DNA from: an uncultured beta proteobacterium
GTDB lineage: Bacteria; Pseudomonadota; Gammaproteobacteria; Burkholderiales; Burkholderiaceae
Length of the DNA: 13,450 nucleotides
Direction of reading: 5' to 3'
Assembly: GCA_903835865.1 (NCBI GenBank)
Contig: CAILON010000253.1
Span: 1-13,450, forward strand
The notes under the pieces were generated by a model. That model was given only the letters and a program-made list of their open reading frames with translations, was not told the DNA's origin and did not search any database. Positions 6,388 through 13,450 of this stretch are shown here, one piece after another (positions within the stretch are counted from its first letter, which is position 1; each line of letters starts with the position of its first letter). The position numbers were made by a program, and so were the translations under genes.

Positions 6388-9137
6388 TCTAGGGAACTAG
6401 ATAACTGGCGACGCACATCTTCAATGGATTCGCCACGTCGTAGAGCCAAGTCTTCAACCTGGTCAGCAGACAACTTACCGACGTTAAAGTAGCGCGCATC
6501 AGGATGCGCCAAATAAAATCCGCTCACGCTAGAGGCTGGATTCATGGCCATCGATTCGGTCAAGGTCATACCAATATCTTCAGAACCAATGACTCGCAAT
6601 AAGTCTTTTTTGACTTCATGTGCAGGGCATGCAGGATATCCAGGCGCCGGACGAATACCGCGATACTCTTCATTGATCATTTGATCGTTTGTCAGAATCT
6701 CATCGGTGGCATAGCCCCACAAATCTGTTCGGACGCGATGGTGCATCAACTCAGTGAAAGCCTCAGCTAGGCGATCTGCTAAAGCTTTCAACATGATTGC
6801 GCTGTAGTCATCATGCTTGCCCTGAAATTCTGCGACCTTTTTCTCAACGCCATGGCCTGTCGTTACAGCGAAGCAGCCTAAGTAATCGGCTACTCCAGAA
6901 TCCCTAGGGGCAACGTAATCCGCAAGACAGCGATTCGGGCGGCGAATACCATCTATGACAGGACGCTCGGCCTGCTGACGCAAGTTATGCCATACAAACA
7001 ATGGGTGCTGGCGTGCTTCATCGCTATACAAAACAATATCATCCCCAACTGCATTGGCAGGATAAAACGCCACTACTGCATTTGCCTGTAGCCATTGGCC
7101 TTTAATCAACTTTTCTAACAAGGCCTTAGCATCTTCGAATACTTTTCGAGCTTCAATCCCGACCACTTCATCATCCAAAATCGCTGGAAACTTACCTGCT
7201 AAATCCCAGGTCTGGAAGAATGGTGTCCAGTCAATATATTTAGCAATATCACTTAAGGCAAAGTTTTTAAAGATGCGACGCCCAATAAACTTGGGTTTTT
7301 CTGGAACGTAAGCAGCCCAATCGATGAGCTCGCGATTTTTACGTGCAGCCTCTAGGGAAATAGTAGGCGCTGCCTTTCTATTCGCATGCTGCTCACGAAT
7401 ACGAACATAGTCATCGCGCAAATCTTGAATGAATTTCTGAGAGCCCTCATCGGAAAGCAAGCTAGATGCCACTGATACCGAGCGTGATGCATCCGGTACA
7501 TAAACCACCGGACCGTCATAGTGTGGTGCAATCTTTACTGCAGTATGAACACGTGAAGTTGTAGCGCCACCAATCATGAGGGGGATTTGACGCTCACGGA
7601 AGTAATCATCGCGCTGCATTTCTTGCGCAACATAAGTCATCTCTTCAAGCGAGGGGGTAATTAAGCCTGAGAGACCCACAATATCAGCCTTCTCTTCCTT
7701 GGCGCGCTTCAGAATTTCAGCACAAGGAACCATCACACCCATATTGGCCACTTCAAAGTTATTACATTGCAAGACCACGGTCACGATGTTCTTACCAATA
7801 TCGTGCACGTCACCCTTGACGGTGGCCATCACAATCTTACCTTTGGCTTTTGCCTCACCGCCACCAGCAATATGTAGCCGCTTTTCTTCCTCAATATAGG
7901 GAATCAGAATAGCAACCGCCTGTTTCATTACTCGAGCGCTTTTCACGACCTGCGGCAAGAACATCTTGCCCTCGCCAAATAAATCGCCAACGACATTCAT
8001 GCCGTCCATAAGCGGGCCTTCAATGACCTCAATAGGTCGGCCGCCAGCGCCCATTATTTGCGCACGCAATTCTTCGGTATCTGCTTCAATAAAGGTAGTA
8101 ATGCCGTGCACCAGCGCATGCGTTAAGCGCTCGCGGACTAGCTCTTCACGCCAGGCTAAGTTTTCAACCTGCTTGGCTCCGCCACCCTTAAATTGGTCTG
8201 CAATATCCAACAAACGCTCGGTTGGTGTTTTTCCGTCTTTTTCTTTAAAACGATTGAGAACAACATCTTCGACACGCTCACGTAAGTCGGAATCTAAATC
8301 AGCGTAAACGCCTAATTGGCCGGCATTCACAATGCCCATATCCATGCCTGCCTTGATGGCGTGGTACAGGAATACGGTGTGGATCGCCTCACGTACACGG
8401 TCATTACCGCGGAATGAGAAGCTCACATTAGAAACGCCGCCACTCACTTTAGCGCCAGGCAGATTTTCTTTAATCCAGCGTGTTGCATTAATAAAATCTA
8501 CGGCGTAGTTATCGTGCTCTTCAATACCAGTGGCGATCGCAAAAATATTGGGATCAAAAATAATATCTTCTGCAGGAAAACCAATCTCATTTACAAGAAT
8601 CTCATAGCATCGTTGGCAGATTTCAGTCTTGCGCTTAAAAGTATCGGCCTGACCAAGCTCATCGAAAGCCATGATGACAGAAGCAGCGCCATAGCGACGA
8701 ATTAAACGCGCTTGCTTTCTGAAAGGCTCTTCGCCCTCCTTTAAGGAAATTGAATTCACAATCGGCTTGCCTTGAATGCATTTCAGACCCGCCTCAATCA
8801 CGCTCCACTTAGAAGAGTCGATCATGATTGGCACTCGAGCAATATCAGGCTCAGATGCAATCAAGTTTAAGAAGCGCTTCATCGCTGCTTCAGAATCTAG
8901 CATCGCCTCATCCATATTGATGTCGATGACCTGAGCACCATTTTCAACTTGTTGACGTGCGACTACGAGCGCCTCATCAAATTGATTATTTAAAATCATG
9001 CGAGAAAATGCTTTGGAGCCCGTGACATTGGTGCGCTCACCAATGTTGACAAAGCCAACAGCAGAGGTAACGTTAAACGGCTCTAGACCAGAGAGCTTCA
9101 TGGCTGGCATGGATTTTTGATTTTCCAACTTACTCAT
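6384..9137 (-). CDS. metH: Methionine synthase, folate/cobalamin/reactivation subunit (MetH C-terminal modules)
   Basis: The 917-residue protein corresponds to modules 2-4 of cobalamin-dependent methionine synthase. The pterin-binding (methyl-THF) domain is at about residues 20-290, starting near [18 protein letters not shown]. The cobalamin cap helices are at about 320-425 and the B12-binding Rossmann domain at about 430-560. The cobalt ligand His445 lies in KGDVHDIGK, with GLSGLITPS near 488-496. The AdoMet-dependent reactivation domain is at about 590-910, with [10 protein letters not shown] at 829-838. It transfers the methyl group of methyl-THF through cobalamin to homocysteine bound by the partner protein. 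Its ATG overlaps the stop of the upstream homocysteine module (ATGA, 9134-9137), so the two are made together in equimolar fashion. The stop overlaps that of the convergent DUF1840 gene by 4 bases. Confidence 0.95.
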   Translation of the reverse strand: MSKLENQKSMPAMKLSGLEPFNVTSAVGFVNIGERTNVTGSKAFSRMILNNQFDEALVVARQQVENGAQVIDINMDEAMLDSEAAMKRFLNLIASEPDIARVPIMIDSSKWSVIEAGLKCIQGKPIVNSISLKEGEEPFRKQARLIRRYGAASVIMAFDELGQADTFKRKTEICQRCYEILVNEIGFPAEDIIFDPNIFAIATGIEEHDNYAVDFINATRWIKENLPGAKVSGGVSNVSFSFRGNDRVREAIHTVFLYHAIKAGMDMGIVNAGQLGVYADLDSDLRERVEDVVLNRFKEKDGKTPTERLLDIADQFKGGGAKQVENLAWREELVRERLTHALVHGITTFIEADTEELRAQIMGAGGRPIEVIEGPLMDGMNVVGDLFGEGKMFLPQVVKSARVMKQAVAILIPYIEEEKRLHIAGGGEAKAKGKIVMATVKGDVHDIGKNIVTVVLQCNNFEVANMGVMVPCAEILKRAKEEKADIVGLSGLITPSLEEMTYVAQEMQRDDYFRERQIPLMIGGATTSRVHTAVKIAPHYDGPVVYVPDASRSVSVASSLLSDEGSQKFIQDLRDDYVRIREQHANRKAAPTISLEAARKNRELIDWAAYVPEKPKFIGRRIFKNFALSDIAKYIDWTPFFQTWDLAGKFPAILDDEVVGIEARKVFEDAKALLEKLIKGQWLQANAVVAFYPANAVGDDIVLYSDEARQHPLFVWHNLRQQAERPVIDGIRRPNRCLADYVAPRDSGVADYLGCFAVTTGHGVEKKVAEFQGKHDDYSAIMLKALADRLAEAFTELMHHRVRTDLWGYATDEILTNDQMINEEYRGIRPAPGYPACPAHEVKKDLLRVIGSEDIGMTLTESMAMNPASSVSGFYLAHPDARYFNVGKLSADQVEDLALRRGESIEDVRRQLSSSLD

Positions 9138-10198
9138 GCTGCCGTCTCTGCTCCATCGCGATAGAAAGCGCGAGGCTTACGTTTGGAGACTGCATTGGCG
9201 ATTGCTCGAATATGGTCAGGCGTAGTACCGCAACAACCTCCCACCAAGTTAACCAGGCCATCCTTAGCAAAACCATCTACTAAGCTTGAAGTAATTTCTG
9301 GAGTTTCATCAAACCCTGTATCACTCATTGGATTGGGCAAGCCAGCATTGGGATAGCAAGACACCGCGGCATCACAGATGCGTGCCAGCTCTGCAATATA
9401 AGGACGCATCAATGCTGCACCTAAAGCACAATTCAAACCAAACGTGAGTGGCTTAATGTGACGCAAACTATTCCAAAAGGCTTCAACCGTTTGACCAGAA
9501 AGAATTCGTCCTGATGCATCTGTAACTGTTCCAGAAATCATCACCGGCAAACGCTCACCAGTCTCTTCAAAAAATTCATCTAATGCAAACAATGCCGCTT
9601 TTGCATTGAGGGTGTCGAATATAGTTTCCACTAAAAATAAATCAACTCCGCCAGCAAAAAGGCCTTCAATCTGCTCACGATAAGATGCGCGCAAAACATC
9701 AAAGGTGACATTGCGTGCGCCAGGATCATTCACATCAGGAGAAATGCTTGCAGTCTTTGGGGTCGGGCCAATCGCACCAGCAGCAAAGCGTGGCTTATCT
9801 GGAGTGCTGTATTTATCGCAAGCTGCGCGAGCCAGTCTAGCTGAAACCTCATTCATTTCACGTGCTAGGCCAGGCATTTTGTAATCTTCTTGGGCAACTG
9901 AAGTAGCGCCAAAGGTATTGGTTTCAATAATGTCAGCACCAGCATCCAAATACTGTTCATGAATCTTGCTAATGATTTGGGGCTGAGTCAACACCAACAA
10001 TTCATTATTGCCCTTGAGATCACTCGGATGATCTGCAAAACGAGCGTTACCAGGCAACCCTCGGTAATCATCTTCAGACAGTTTGTACTGCTGAATCATG
10101 GTTCCCATAGCCCCATCCAAAATGAGAATGCGCTGCTTTAGCAGCTCAGGGAGTAGCTGTCCACGCGTATAAGGCTGGGATAAACCATTAAATTGCAT
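9134..10198 (-). CDS. metH: Methionine synthase, homocysteine/zinc subunit (MetH N-terminal module)
   Basis: The 354-residue protein is a complete homocysteine S-methyltransferase barrel equal to module 1 of MetH, which is about 350 residues in E. coli. It begins with [13 protein letters not shown] (24-36). It carries ETNTFGATS (92-100), the first zinc cysteine at Cys257 in FGLNCALGA, and the pair Cys322/Cys323 in VGGCCGTTP. These three thiolates bind the zinc that activates homocysteine. The chain ends at a charged linker ([17 protein letters not shown]) and then stops, where one-piece MetH continues into the folate domain. The next gene supplies those modules through a 4-base overlap. No strong ribosome site precedes the ATG at 10198. 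The leader is the 75-base gap shared with divergent phaM, which is too short for a cobalamin riboswitch. Confidence 0.94.
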   Translation of the reverse strand: MQFNGLSQPYTRGQLLPELLKQRILILDGAMGTMIQQYKLSEDDYRGLPGNARFADHPSDLKGNNELLVLTQPQIISKIHEQYLDAGADIIETNTFGATSVAQEDYKMPGLAREMNEVSARLARAACDKYSTPDKPRFAAGAIGPTPKTASISPDVNDPGARNVTFDVLRASYREQIEGLFAGGVDLFLVETIFDTLNAKAALFALDEFFEETGERLPVMISGTVTDASGRILSGQTVEAFWNSLRHIKPLTFGLNCALGAALMRPYIAELARICDAAVSCYPNAGLPNPMSDTGFDETPEITSSLVDGFAKDGLVNLVGGCCGTTPDHIRAIANAVSKRKPRAFYRDGAETAA

Positions 10199-10219
10199 TA
10201 CTTAACCGGGAATAATCTC

Positions 10220-10236
10220 TAGAATCCCTTATTCTA
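10220..10236. promoter_or_regulatory. Inverted repeat TAGAAT-N5-ATTCTA, possible operator
   Basis: TAGAAT (10220-10225) and its exact complement ATTCTA (10231-10236) are separated by CCCTT. The repeat lies in the 75-base gap between the divergent methionine synthase genes and phaM, 22 bases before the metH ATG. The spacing and shape fit a dyad-binding regulator such as a LysR-type factor, but no regulator is identified and the arms are AT-rich and short. Confidence 0.4.
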
Positions 10237-10239
10237 TTG

Positions 10240-10254
10240 GAAAAGCTACTTTTC
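10240..10254. promoter_or_regulatory. Inverted repeat GAAAAG-CTA-CTTTTC, possible operator
   Basis: Exact 6-base arms separated by 3 bases lie four bases after the TAGAAT dyad and ten bases before the phaM ribosome site. In RNA it would make a weak hairpin in the phaM leader. As DNA it could be an operator half of the shared divergent control region. Confidence 0.35.
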
Positions 10255-10273
10255 ATTTAACTCGGAGCCCCCT

Positions 10274-10720
10274 ATGTTTGGAACCATTCCAGAATTCAAT
10301 CAAAGCCTTGATATGTTTAAAACCATGTGGGGACAAGGCGCGGCAGGACAAGCTGGGCAGTTTCCCTTCACTACCGATGCTTCAAAGGCTGCAGGTGGCT
10401 TTGGGGCAGCGTTCCCAGGGCTTGATGTTGATGAGCTTGAAAAGCGAATCAAAGACCTCAAGAGCGTTGAAACCTGGCTAAACCTCAACCTCAACATCCT
10501 AAAGTCCACGATTCAAGGTCTTGAAGTTCAGCATGCCACCATGATGGCGCTCAAGTCATTTGGTGACGCAGTCTCTGCAGCTGGTGCAGCTGCTACTAGC
10601 TCTTCTGAAAGCGCTGAGACTAAAGCAAGTGCTAAACCACGGAAAACCTCAACACGCCGTCCTCGCAAAGCTGGCGATGCAACTTACCTCGACGAAGTAG
10701 GTAATTCAGATGAGCAATAG
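10274..10720 (+). CDS. phaM: PhaM-like PHB granule-associated regulatory protein
   Basis: The 148-residue protein resembles PhaM of Ralstonia/Cupriavidus. Residues 1-20 hold the opening FNQSLDMFKTMWG, followed by a Gly/Ala linker. A conserved helical core LDVDELEKRIKDLKSVETWL and LNLNILKSTIQGLEVQ sits at about 50-90. The tail is low in complexity and basic (KPRKTSTRRPRK, about 119-131), suited to DNA contact. PhaM binds polyhydroxybutyrate granules and the nucleoid and activates PHB synthase PhaC, which is not in this window. The Cupriavidus protein is, from memory, about 26-27 kDa, so this one is much shorter, with the loss in the basic tail. The ribosome site GGAG (10264-10267) is 6 bases before the ATG. 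Its last 89 bases overlap the 3' end of the convergent hydrolase gene. Confidence 0.8.
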   Translation: MFGTIPEFNQSLDMFKTMWGQGAAGQAGQFPFTTDASKAAGGFGAAFPGLDVDELEKRIKDLKSVETWLNLNLNILKSTIQGLEVQHATMMALKSFGDAVSAAGAAATSSSESAETKASAKPRKTSTRRPRKAGDATYLDEVGNSDEQ

Positions 10721-11717
10721 CCTCACCCATAGCAAAGGTGAGTTGGTGAATATCTAATTCTCGTCTAAATAAAACCGGCACAATCTCTCGAGCAGTTGCC
10801 GGTTTTTTACATGCGCCAAGAGTTTCGGCCAAACGCTCATCATGATGTGCTTTTAACTGTTCGATTCGGGGCTTCATACCAGTAAATGGTTTGCCATGCG
10901 AAGGCAATACCAAAGCATCATCCGGCAGGGGCAAGTATTCGTCTAAAGAAGCAAGATAGAGGCCTAGAGGATCTGCATCGGGATCCGCATCAAACACACT
11001 CACGTTTGTAGAAATTCTGGGTAGCAACATATCACCAGAAATGAGAACTTCAAGATCTTTGCAAAAGAGAGATGCATGCTCTGGAGCATGACCATATCCC
11101 ATAATGACTTGCCACTCTCGACCACCGATCAAAATATTTTCACCATCGATGATGCGGCGATATTGTCTTGGAACGCCAGGCACCATATTGCTGTAGTAGT
11201 TTGAGCGACCCCGAATTTTTTCTAAATCATCTGGTGCTGATAAGCCATGTTTTTGAAAATGATCCGCAGAGCCTCCACCGCCGGCACGCACGCCAATTGC
11301 GGCGCCACCTTCCTTATGACTTAACCACTGAGCCGTAAGATAGTCAGTCATGGAAATCCATAGTGGCACATTCCATTTTTCACATAGCCATTGAGATAGG
11401 CCAACATGATCGGGGTGCATATGCGTCACAATCACCCTCAACACTGGCAAGCCTTCTAGCTGAGTAGCAAAAACTTGCTCCCATGAAGCCTTAGTCTCAT
11501 CATTGGCGATACCACAATCCACAATGGTCCATCCAGCAATGCCATTTATCTCATCGCGCAAGAGCCATAAATTAATGTGATCTAAAGCAAAGGGTAACTT
11601 CATCCTGAGCCAACGCACTCCCGGAGCTACCTCAATGCTGCTGCCTAACTCTGGAAGCTGATCCCCCAAAGGGTAATGGAGAGCGGTTTCCGAAGCAAGC
11701 GGGGGTTTATTGTTCAT
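10632..11717 (-). CDS. Metallo-beta-lactamase-fold hydrolase (glyoxalase II-like)
   Basis: The 361-residue protein keeps a full set of binuclear metal ligands for the fold: THMHPDH (His99, His101, Asp103, His104), His210 in GYGHAPEH, Asp229 in ISGDMLL, and His274 in LPSHGKPF. This makes an active zinc- or iron-dependent hydrolase likely, of the GloB-related COG0491 group. After about residue 300 there is an extra C-terminal helical region (ATAREIVPVLFRR and MGEAIAHLNYLLRRGKL) that looks like a small winged-helix-type tail common in this group. The substrate is unknown. A thioester is plausible because the gene lies 16 bases after an acryloyl-CoA reductase gene. No clear ribosome site precedes the ATG, so coupling to the upstream gene is likely. 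Its 3' end runs 89 bases into phaM. Confidence 0.88.
   Translation of the reverse strand: MNNKPPLASETALHYPLGDQLPELGSSIEVAPGVRWLRMKLPFALDHINLWLLRDEINGIAGWTIVDCGIANDETKASWEQVFATQLEGLPVLRVIVTHMHPDHVGLSQWLCEKWNVPLWISMTDYLTAQWLSHKEGGAAIGVRAGGGGSADHFQKHGLSAPDDLEKIRGRSNYYSNMVPGVPRQYRRIIDGENILIGGREWQVIMGYGHAPEHASLFCKDLEVLISGDMLLPRISTNVSVFDADPDADPLGLYLASLDEYLPLPDDALVLPSHGKPFTGMKPRIEQLKAHHDERLAETLGACKKPATAREIVPVLFRRELDIHQLTFAMGEAIAHLNYLLRRGKLHRQLCEDGVLRFSVV
10771..10808 (+). terminator. Rho-independent terminator of phaM, inside the convergent hydrolase gene
   Basis: AAAACCGGCA (10771-10780) pairs exactly with TGCCGGTTTT (10797-10806) across a 16-base loop. A run of six T (10803-10808) forms the end of the stem and beyond. 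It lies 50 bases after the phaM stop and is well placed to end that transcript. The same bases encode residues about 303-316 of the - strand hydrolase. On the - strand the stem is followed by a T-rich ATTTAG, so it could also weaken that transcript. Confidence 0.75.
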
Positions 11718-11733
11718 ATTTTTATTCGAGTCA

Positions 11734-12717
11734 TTATTTATTAACGTCGACGATCAGGCGCCCACGCACATTTCCTGCCATCAACTCTTTCGCATACTTC
11801 AAAGAATCTTCAAGGCTAATTTCATGAGAAATCTCATCTAGCGTTTTTAAATCTATCAGCTTGCTTAATTGCTCGTATGCAGCAATACGTTTTGCTCTTG
11901 GCACTGTGACGCTATTGATGCCATACAAAGTCACTCCACGCAAAATAAAGGGTGCGACAGAGGATGGAAAGTCCATGCCCTGCGCCAGTCCGCAAGCGGC
12001 TACCGCGCCGTCACTCTTGGTTTGTGCACAAGCATTAGCCAAGGTATGGCTGCCAACGCTATCGACTACAGCCGCCCAACGTTCTTTTGCCAAGGGCTTA
12101 CCAGGCGCAGATAAAGTGGCGCGATCGATTACTTCAGTTGCACCTAACTGCTTTAAGTACTCAGTTTCTGACATCCGCCCAGTGCTCGCTACTACCGTGA
12201 ATCCCAATTTACTCAGCAAGGCAATCGCAAAACTGCCAACTCCGCCTGCAGCACCAGTTACCAATACTTCACCATCACTTGGCCTTAAGCCATGGGTCTG
12301 CAAAGCCATGACACAGAGCATTGCGGTATAGCCAGCAGTACCAATAGCTAAGGCTTGCTTGGCAGTCAGGCCTTTAGGCAAAGGAATCAGCCAGTCGGCT
12401 TTAACGCGGGCTAACTGACCTAATCCACCCCAATGTCCTTCTCCAACTCCCCATCCATTGAGAAGCACCATATCGCCGGCCTTAAAGTCAGGGCTACTGC
12501 TTTCCAATACTTCCCCAGCAAAGTCAATTCCAGGAATCATGGGGAAACTCCGGACCACTGGGCCTTTGCCAGTAATCGCCAAACCATCCTTATAGTTGAG
12601 GGTGGAATAGAGCACCTTCACCTTTACATCGCCCTCTGGCAGGCTGGCCTCATCGACCTGGGTCAGCTCGGCGCGATAGCCCTGATCATCCTTCTTTACC
12701 AAAATAGCCTTAAACAT
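11734..12717 (-). CDS. acuI: Acryloyl-CoA reductase / quinone oxidoreductase family (AcuI/YhdH-type MDR)
   Basis: The 327-residue zinc-free medium-chain dehydrogenase has the YhdH/AcuI pattern. The N-terminal GroES-like half contains STLNYKDGLAITGKG (38-52), FPMIPGIDFAGEV (58-70) and GWGVGEGHWGGL (88-99). The Rossmann NADPH site is VTGAAGGVGSFA (153-164), and the C-terminal segment ends GRLIVDV. Characterised AcuI/YhdH enzymes reduce acryloyl-CoA to propionyl-CoA with NADPH and so remove a reactive electrophile formed from DMSP, 3-hydroxypropionate or acrylate. Assignment to that exact substrate here is by family resemblance. The ribosome site AAGGAAGA (complement of 12721-12728) is about 6 bases before the ATG. 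A GC-rich hairpin precedes it. The MBL-fold hydrolase follows after 16 bases, probably in the same operon. Confidence 0.88.
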   Translation of the reverse strand: MFKAILVKKDDQGYRAELTQVDEASLPEGDVKVKVLYSTLNYKDGLAITGKGPVVRSFPMIPGIDFAGEVLESSSPDFKAGDMVLLNGWGVGEGHWGGLGQLARVKADWLIPLPKGLTAKQALAIGTAGYTAMLCVMALQTHGLRPSDGEVLVTGAAGGVGSFAIALLSKLGFTVVASTGRMSETEYLKQLGATEVIDRATLSAPGKPLAKERWAAVVDSVGSHTLANACAQTKSDGAVAACGLAQGMDFPSSVAPFILRGVTLYGINSVTVPRAKRIAAYEQLSKLIDLKTLDEISHEISLEDSLKYAKELMAGNVRGRLIVDVNK

Positions 12718-12733
12718 GTCTCTTCCTTTTAGA

Positions 12734-12750
12734 GCGGGGCATTTCCCCGC
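12734..12750 (-). promoter_or_regulatory. GC-rich inverted repeat in the acuI leader
   Basis: GCGGGG (12734-12739) and CCCCGC (12745-12750) are exact complements separated by CATTT. Read on the - strand this makes a compact 6-base-pair all-GC hairpin ending five bases before the acuI ribosome site. It could be an operator, a leader structure affecting translation, or the foot of an upstream - strand transcript. There is no T run next to it, so it is not a good intrinsic terminator. Confidence 0.4.
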
Positions 12751-12794
12751 AACAAATGCGTAATAGGTTTATCCTAACGAGCATTGATGATTAT

Positions 12795-12799
12795 GGAGG
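12795..12799 (+). promoter_or_regulatory. Ribosome binding site GGAGG fixing the lipoprotein start
   Basis: GGAGG stands 5 bases before the ATG at 12805. It overlaps the in-frame ATG at 12793, so it rules against starts at 12784 (TTG), 12787 or 12793 and supports the start that gives a clean lipoprotein signal peptide. Confidence 0.8.
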
Positions 12800-12804
12800 T
12801 TTCC

Positions 12805-13089
12805 ATGAAAAAAATTCTACTATTAACTGCGATTTCTGGGGCATTACTGGCTGGTTGCTCTTCAACCCAGCTCAATATGTCTATGGGGAACATGCGCCTC
12901 ATTAGCTCTAGCGCTGATCCACAAGACGTTATGGACTTTGCGACCAATGCCTGTAGAGGCGACTTTTATCAAGGCGCCAGCTTCCTATCAAAGGCCGGGA
13001 AAGAATATCGCTTTAAGTGTGTAAAAGCTGAAGAGAACGAAGTATTGATTCCGATTCCTGGAACTACTATCGCTCCTGCGGCTAAGTAA
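12805..13089 (+). CDS. Small putative lipoprotein of unknown function
   Basis: Starting at 12805 the product has 94 residues. It begins with a lipoprotein signal: two lysines, a hydrophobic core LLLTAISGALLAG and a lipobox LLAGC with the lipidated cysteine at residue 18, followed by SSTQ. Ser after the Cys, with no Asp at the +2 position, predicts outer-membrane sorting. The mature part of about 77 residues has two further cysteines (NACRGD and FKCVK) that could form a disulfide, and ends in a Pro/Ala tail. I do not recognise the family. It is divergent from acuI across 87 bases and only 8 bases ahead of the flavin reductase gene, so the two are probably co-transcribed, though nothing visible links their functions. 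Confidence 0.78.
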   Translation: MKKILLLTAISGALLAGCSSTQLNMSMGNMRLISSSADPQDVMDFATNACRGDFYQGASFLSKAGKEYRFKCVKAEENEVLIPIPGTTIAPAAK

Positions 13090-13097
13090 ACAATCTG

Positions 13098-13450
13098 ATG
13101 GCCCCATTTACATCACAGGAGTTGCGTAAAGGCTTTGGCTCTTTTGCAACTGGGGTCACAGTCATTACCTGTCTTGATGAAGAGAAAAATCATCATGGCA
13201 TTACCATTAGCTCCTTTAATACCGTCTCTCTAGAGCCTCCACTCATTCTGTGGAGCCTGAAAAAGCATTCTCGTTTGATGCCTTGGGTTGAGATGGGTAA
13301 GAAGCACCTCATTCACGTGCTCGAGCGCTCTCAAGAGGACCTAGCAATGCACTTTGCTACTGTCAAAATAGATCAATTTGAGGGCATTTCTCACCAAGTC
13401 GCCAATAGCGGTCTTTGCCAAATTGACGCTTGCGTTGCCTATTACGAATG
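13098..13450 (+). CDS. Flavin reductase-like domain protein, N-terminal part
   Basis: The frame opens at ATG 13098 and remains open for 117 codons to the window edge, so the C-terminus is missing. The sequence RKGFGSFATGVTVITC (residues 10-25), then GITISSFNTVSLEPPLILWS, is the hallmark of the FMN-binding split-barrel flavin reductase family (HpaC/NtaB type). In this family the TSxxSVSxxPP-like block binds the flavin phosphate. Such proteins reduce FMN or FAD with NAD(P)H, often to feed a two-component monooxygenase, or act as stand-alone flavoproteins. No partner monooxygenase is visible. The ribosome site is weak (only AAGTAA about 10 bases before), and the gene follows the lipoprotein stop by 8 bases, so translation may depend on the upstream gene. 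Confidence 0.87.
   Translation, partial: MAPFTSQELRKGFGSFATGVTVITCLDEEKNHHGITISSFNTVSLEPPLILWSLKKHSRLMPWVEMGKKHLIHVLERSQEDLAMHFATVKIDQFEGISHQVANSGLCQIDACVAYYE

Noticed and set aside
6387..6402. ATCTAG-GGAA-CTAGAT hairpin at the metH stop codon
   Set aside because: The 6-base-pair stem is AT-rich, lies inside the coding sequence and has no T run on either strand, so I do not call it a terminator.
7966..8307. 113-codon open frame on the + strand
   Set aside because: It is antisense to the cobalamin cap and folate region of metH. Its Ser/Pro/Arg-rich translation is typical of a reverse-frame shadow.
9134..9137. Possible frameshift or sequencing error splitting metH
   Set aside because: The junction is a clean ATGA overlap at the known module boundary and both halves carry complete domains, so two real genes are more likely than a broken one.
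10199..10273. Cobalamin or SAM riboswitch ahead of methionine synthase
   Set aside because: The leader is at most 75 bases with no B12-box-like or SAM aptamer features. A cobalamin riboswitch needs roughly twice that length or more.
11861..12331. 156-codon open frame on the + strand
   Set aside because: It lies wholly antisense to the well-conserved acuI gene, has no ribosome site and its translation has no recognisable domain.
12784..12804. Earlier in-frame starts for the lipoprotein gene
   Set aside because: They would add seven residues before the lipoprotein signal and have no ribosome site, whereas GGAGG is correctly spaced for the ATG at 12805.

Overview
The window reads as a stretch of chromosome from a betaproteobacterium of the family Burkholderiaceae. 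Polynucleobacter is my best guess. This rests on the moderate base composition judged by eye, very tight gene packing, the order argS - SPOR protein - dsbA, a DUF1840 protein, a PhaM-type granule protein, and methionine synthase made as two polypeptides. These family assignments come from recognition of motifs, not from a database search. There are 14 protein genes, two of them cut by the window ends. I see no RNA genes, insertion sequences, CRISPR arrays or phage remnants, and no gene-free stretch longer than about 90 bases.

Region 1 (1-3014, + strand) is a compact lipid-modification operon: the 3' end of an FAD-dependent oxidoreductase, a DUF1365 protein, a cyclopropane-fatty-acid-synthase-like methyltransferase and a short-chain dehydrogenase. 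They are joined by TAAATG and ATGA junctions. The methyltransferase keeps the AdoMet-binding motif but differs from E. coli Cfa at two bicarbonate-site positions, so its product may not be a simple cyclopropane fatty acid. A hairpin at 3013-3044 contains the stop codons of this operon and of the convergent dsbA.

Region 2 (3039-6034, - strand) is argS, then a membrane-anchored SPOR-domain protein (FtsN-like), then dsbA: translation, cell-envelope and cell-division, and periplasmic disulfide formation. Divergent from argS is a small DUF1840 gene (6070-6387), whose stop overlaps by 4 bases the stop of the next - strand gene.

Region 3 (6384-10198, - strand) encodes cobalamin-dependent methionine synthase as two proteins. 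A 354-residue homocysteine/zinc module is followed, through an ATGA overlap, by a 917-residue folate, cobalamin and reactivation module.

Region 4 (10274-12717) holds a short PhaM-like PHB granule gene (+), facing a metallo-beta-lactamase-fold hydrolase (-) that lies downstream of an AcuI/YhdH-type acryloyl-CoA reductase. phaM and the hydrolase overlap tail to tail by 89 bases, and a strong terminator-like hairpin suited to phaM lies inside the hydrolase coding sequence. The 75-base gap between phaM and the methionine synthase genes holds two inverted repeats.

Region 5 (12805-13450, + strand) has a small lipoprotein of unknown function followed after 8 bases by the start of a flavin-reductase-family protein that runs off the window.

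Most of this is ordinary housekeeping content. The parts worth a second look are the region 1 operon with its altered methyltransferase site, the overlapping phaM/hydrolase 3' ends with the embedded terminator, and the inverted repeats between metH and phaM.
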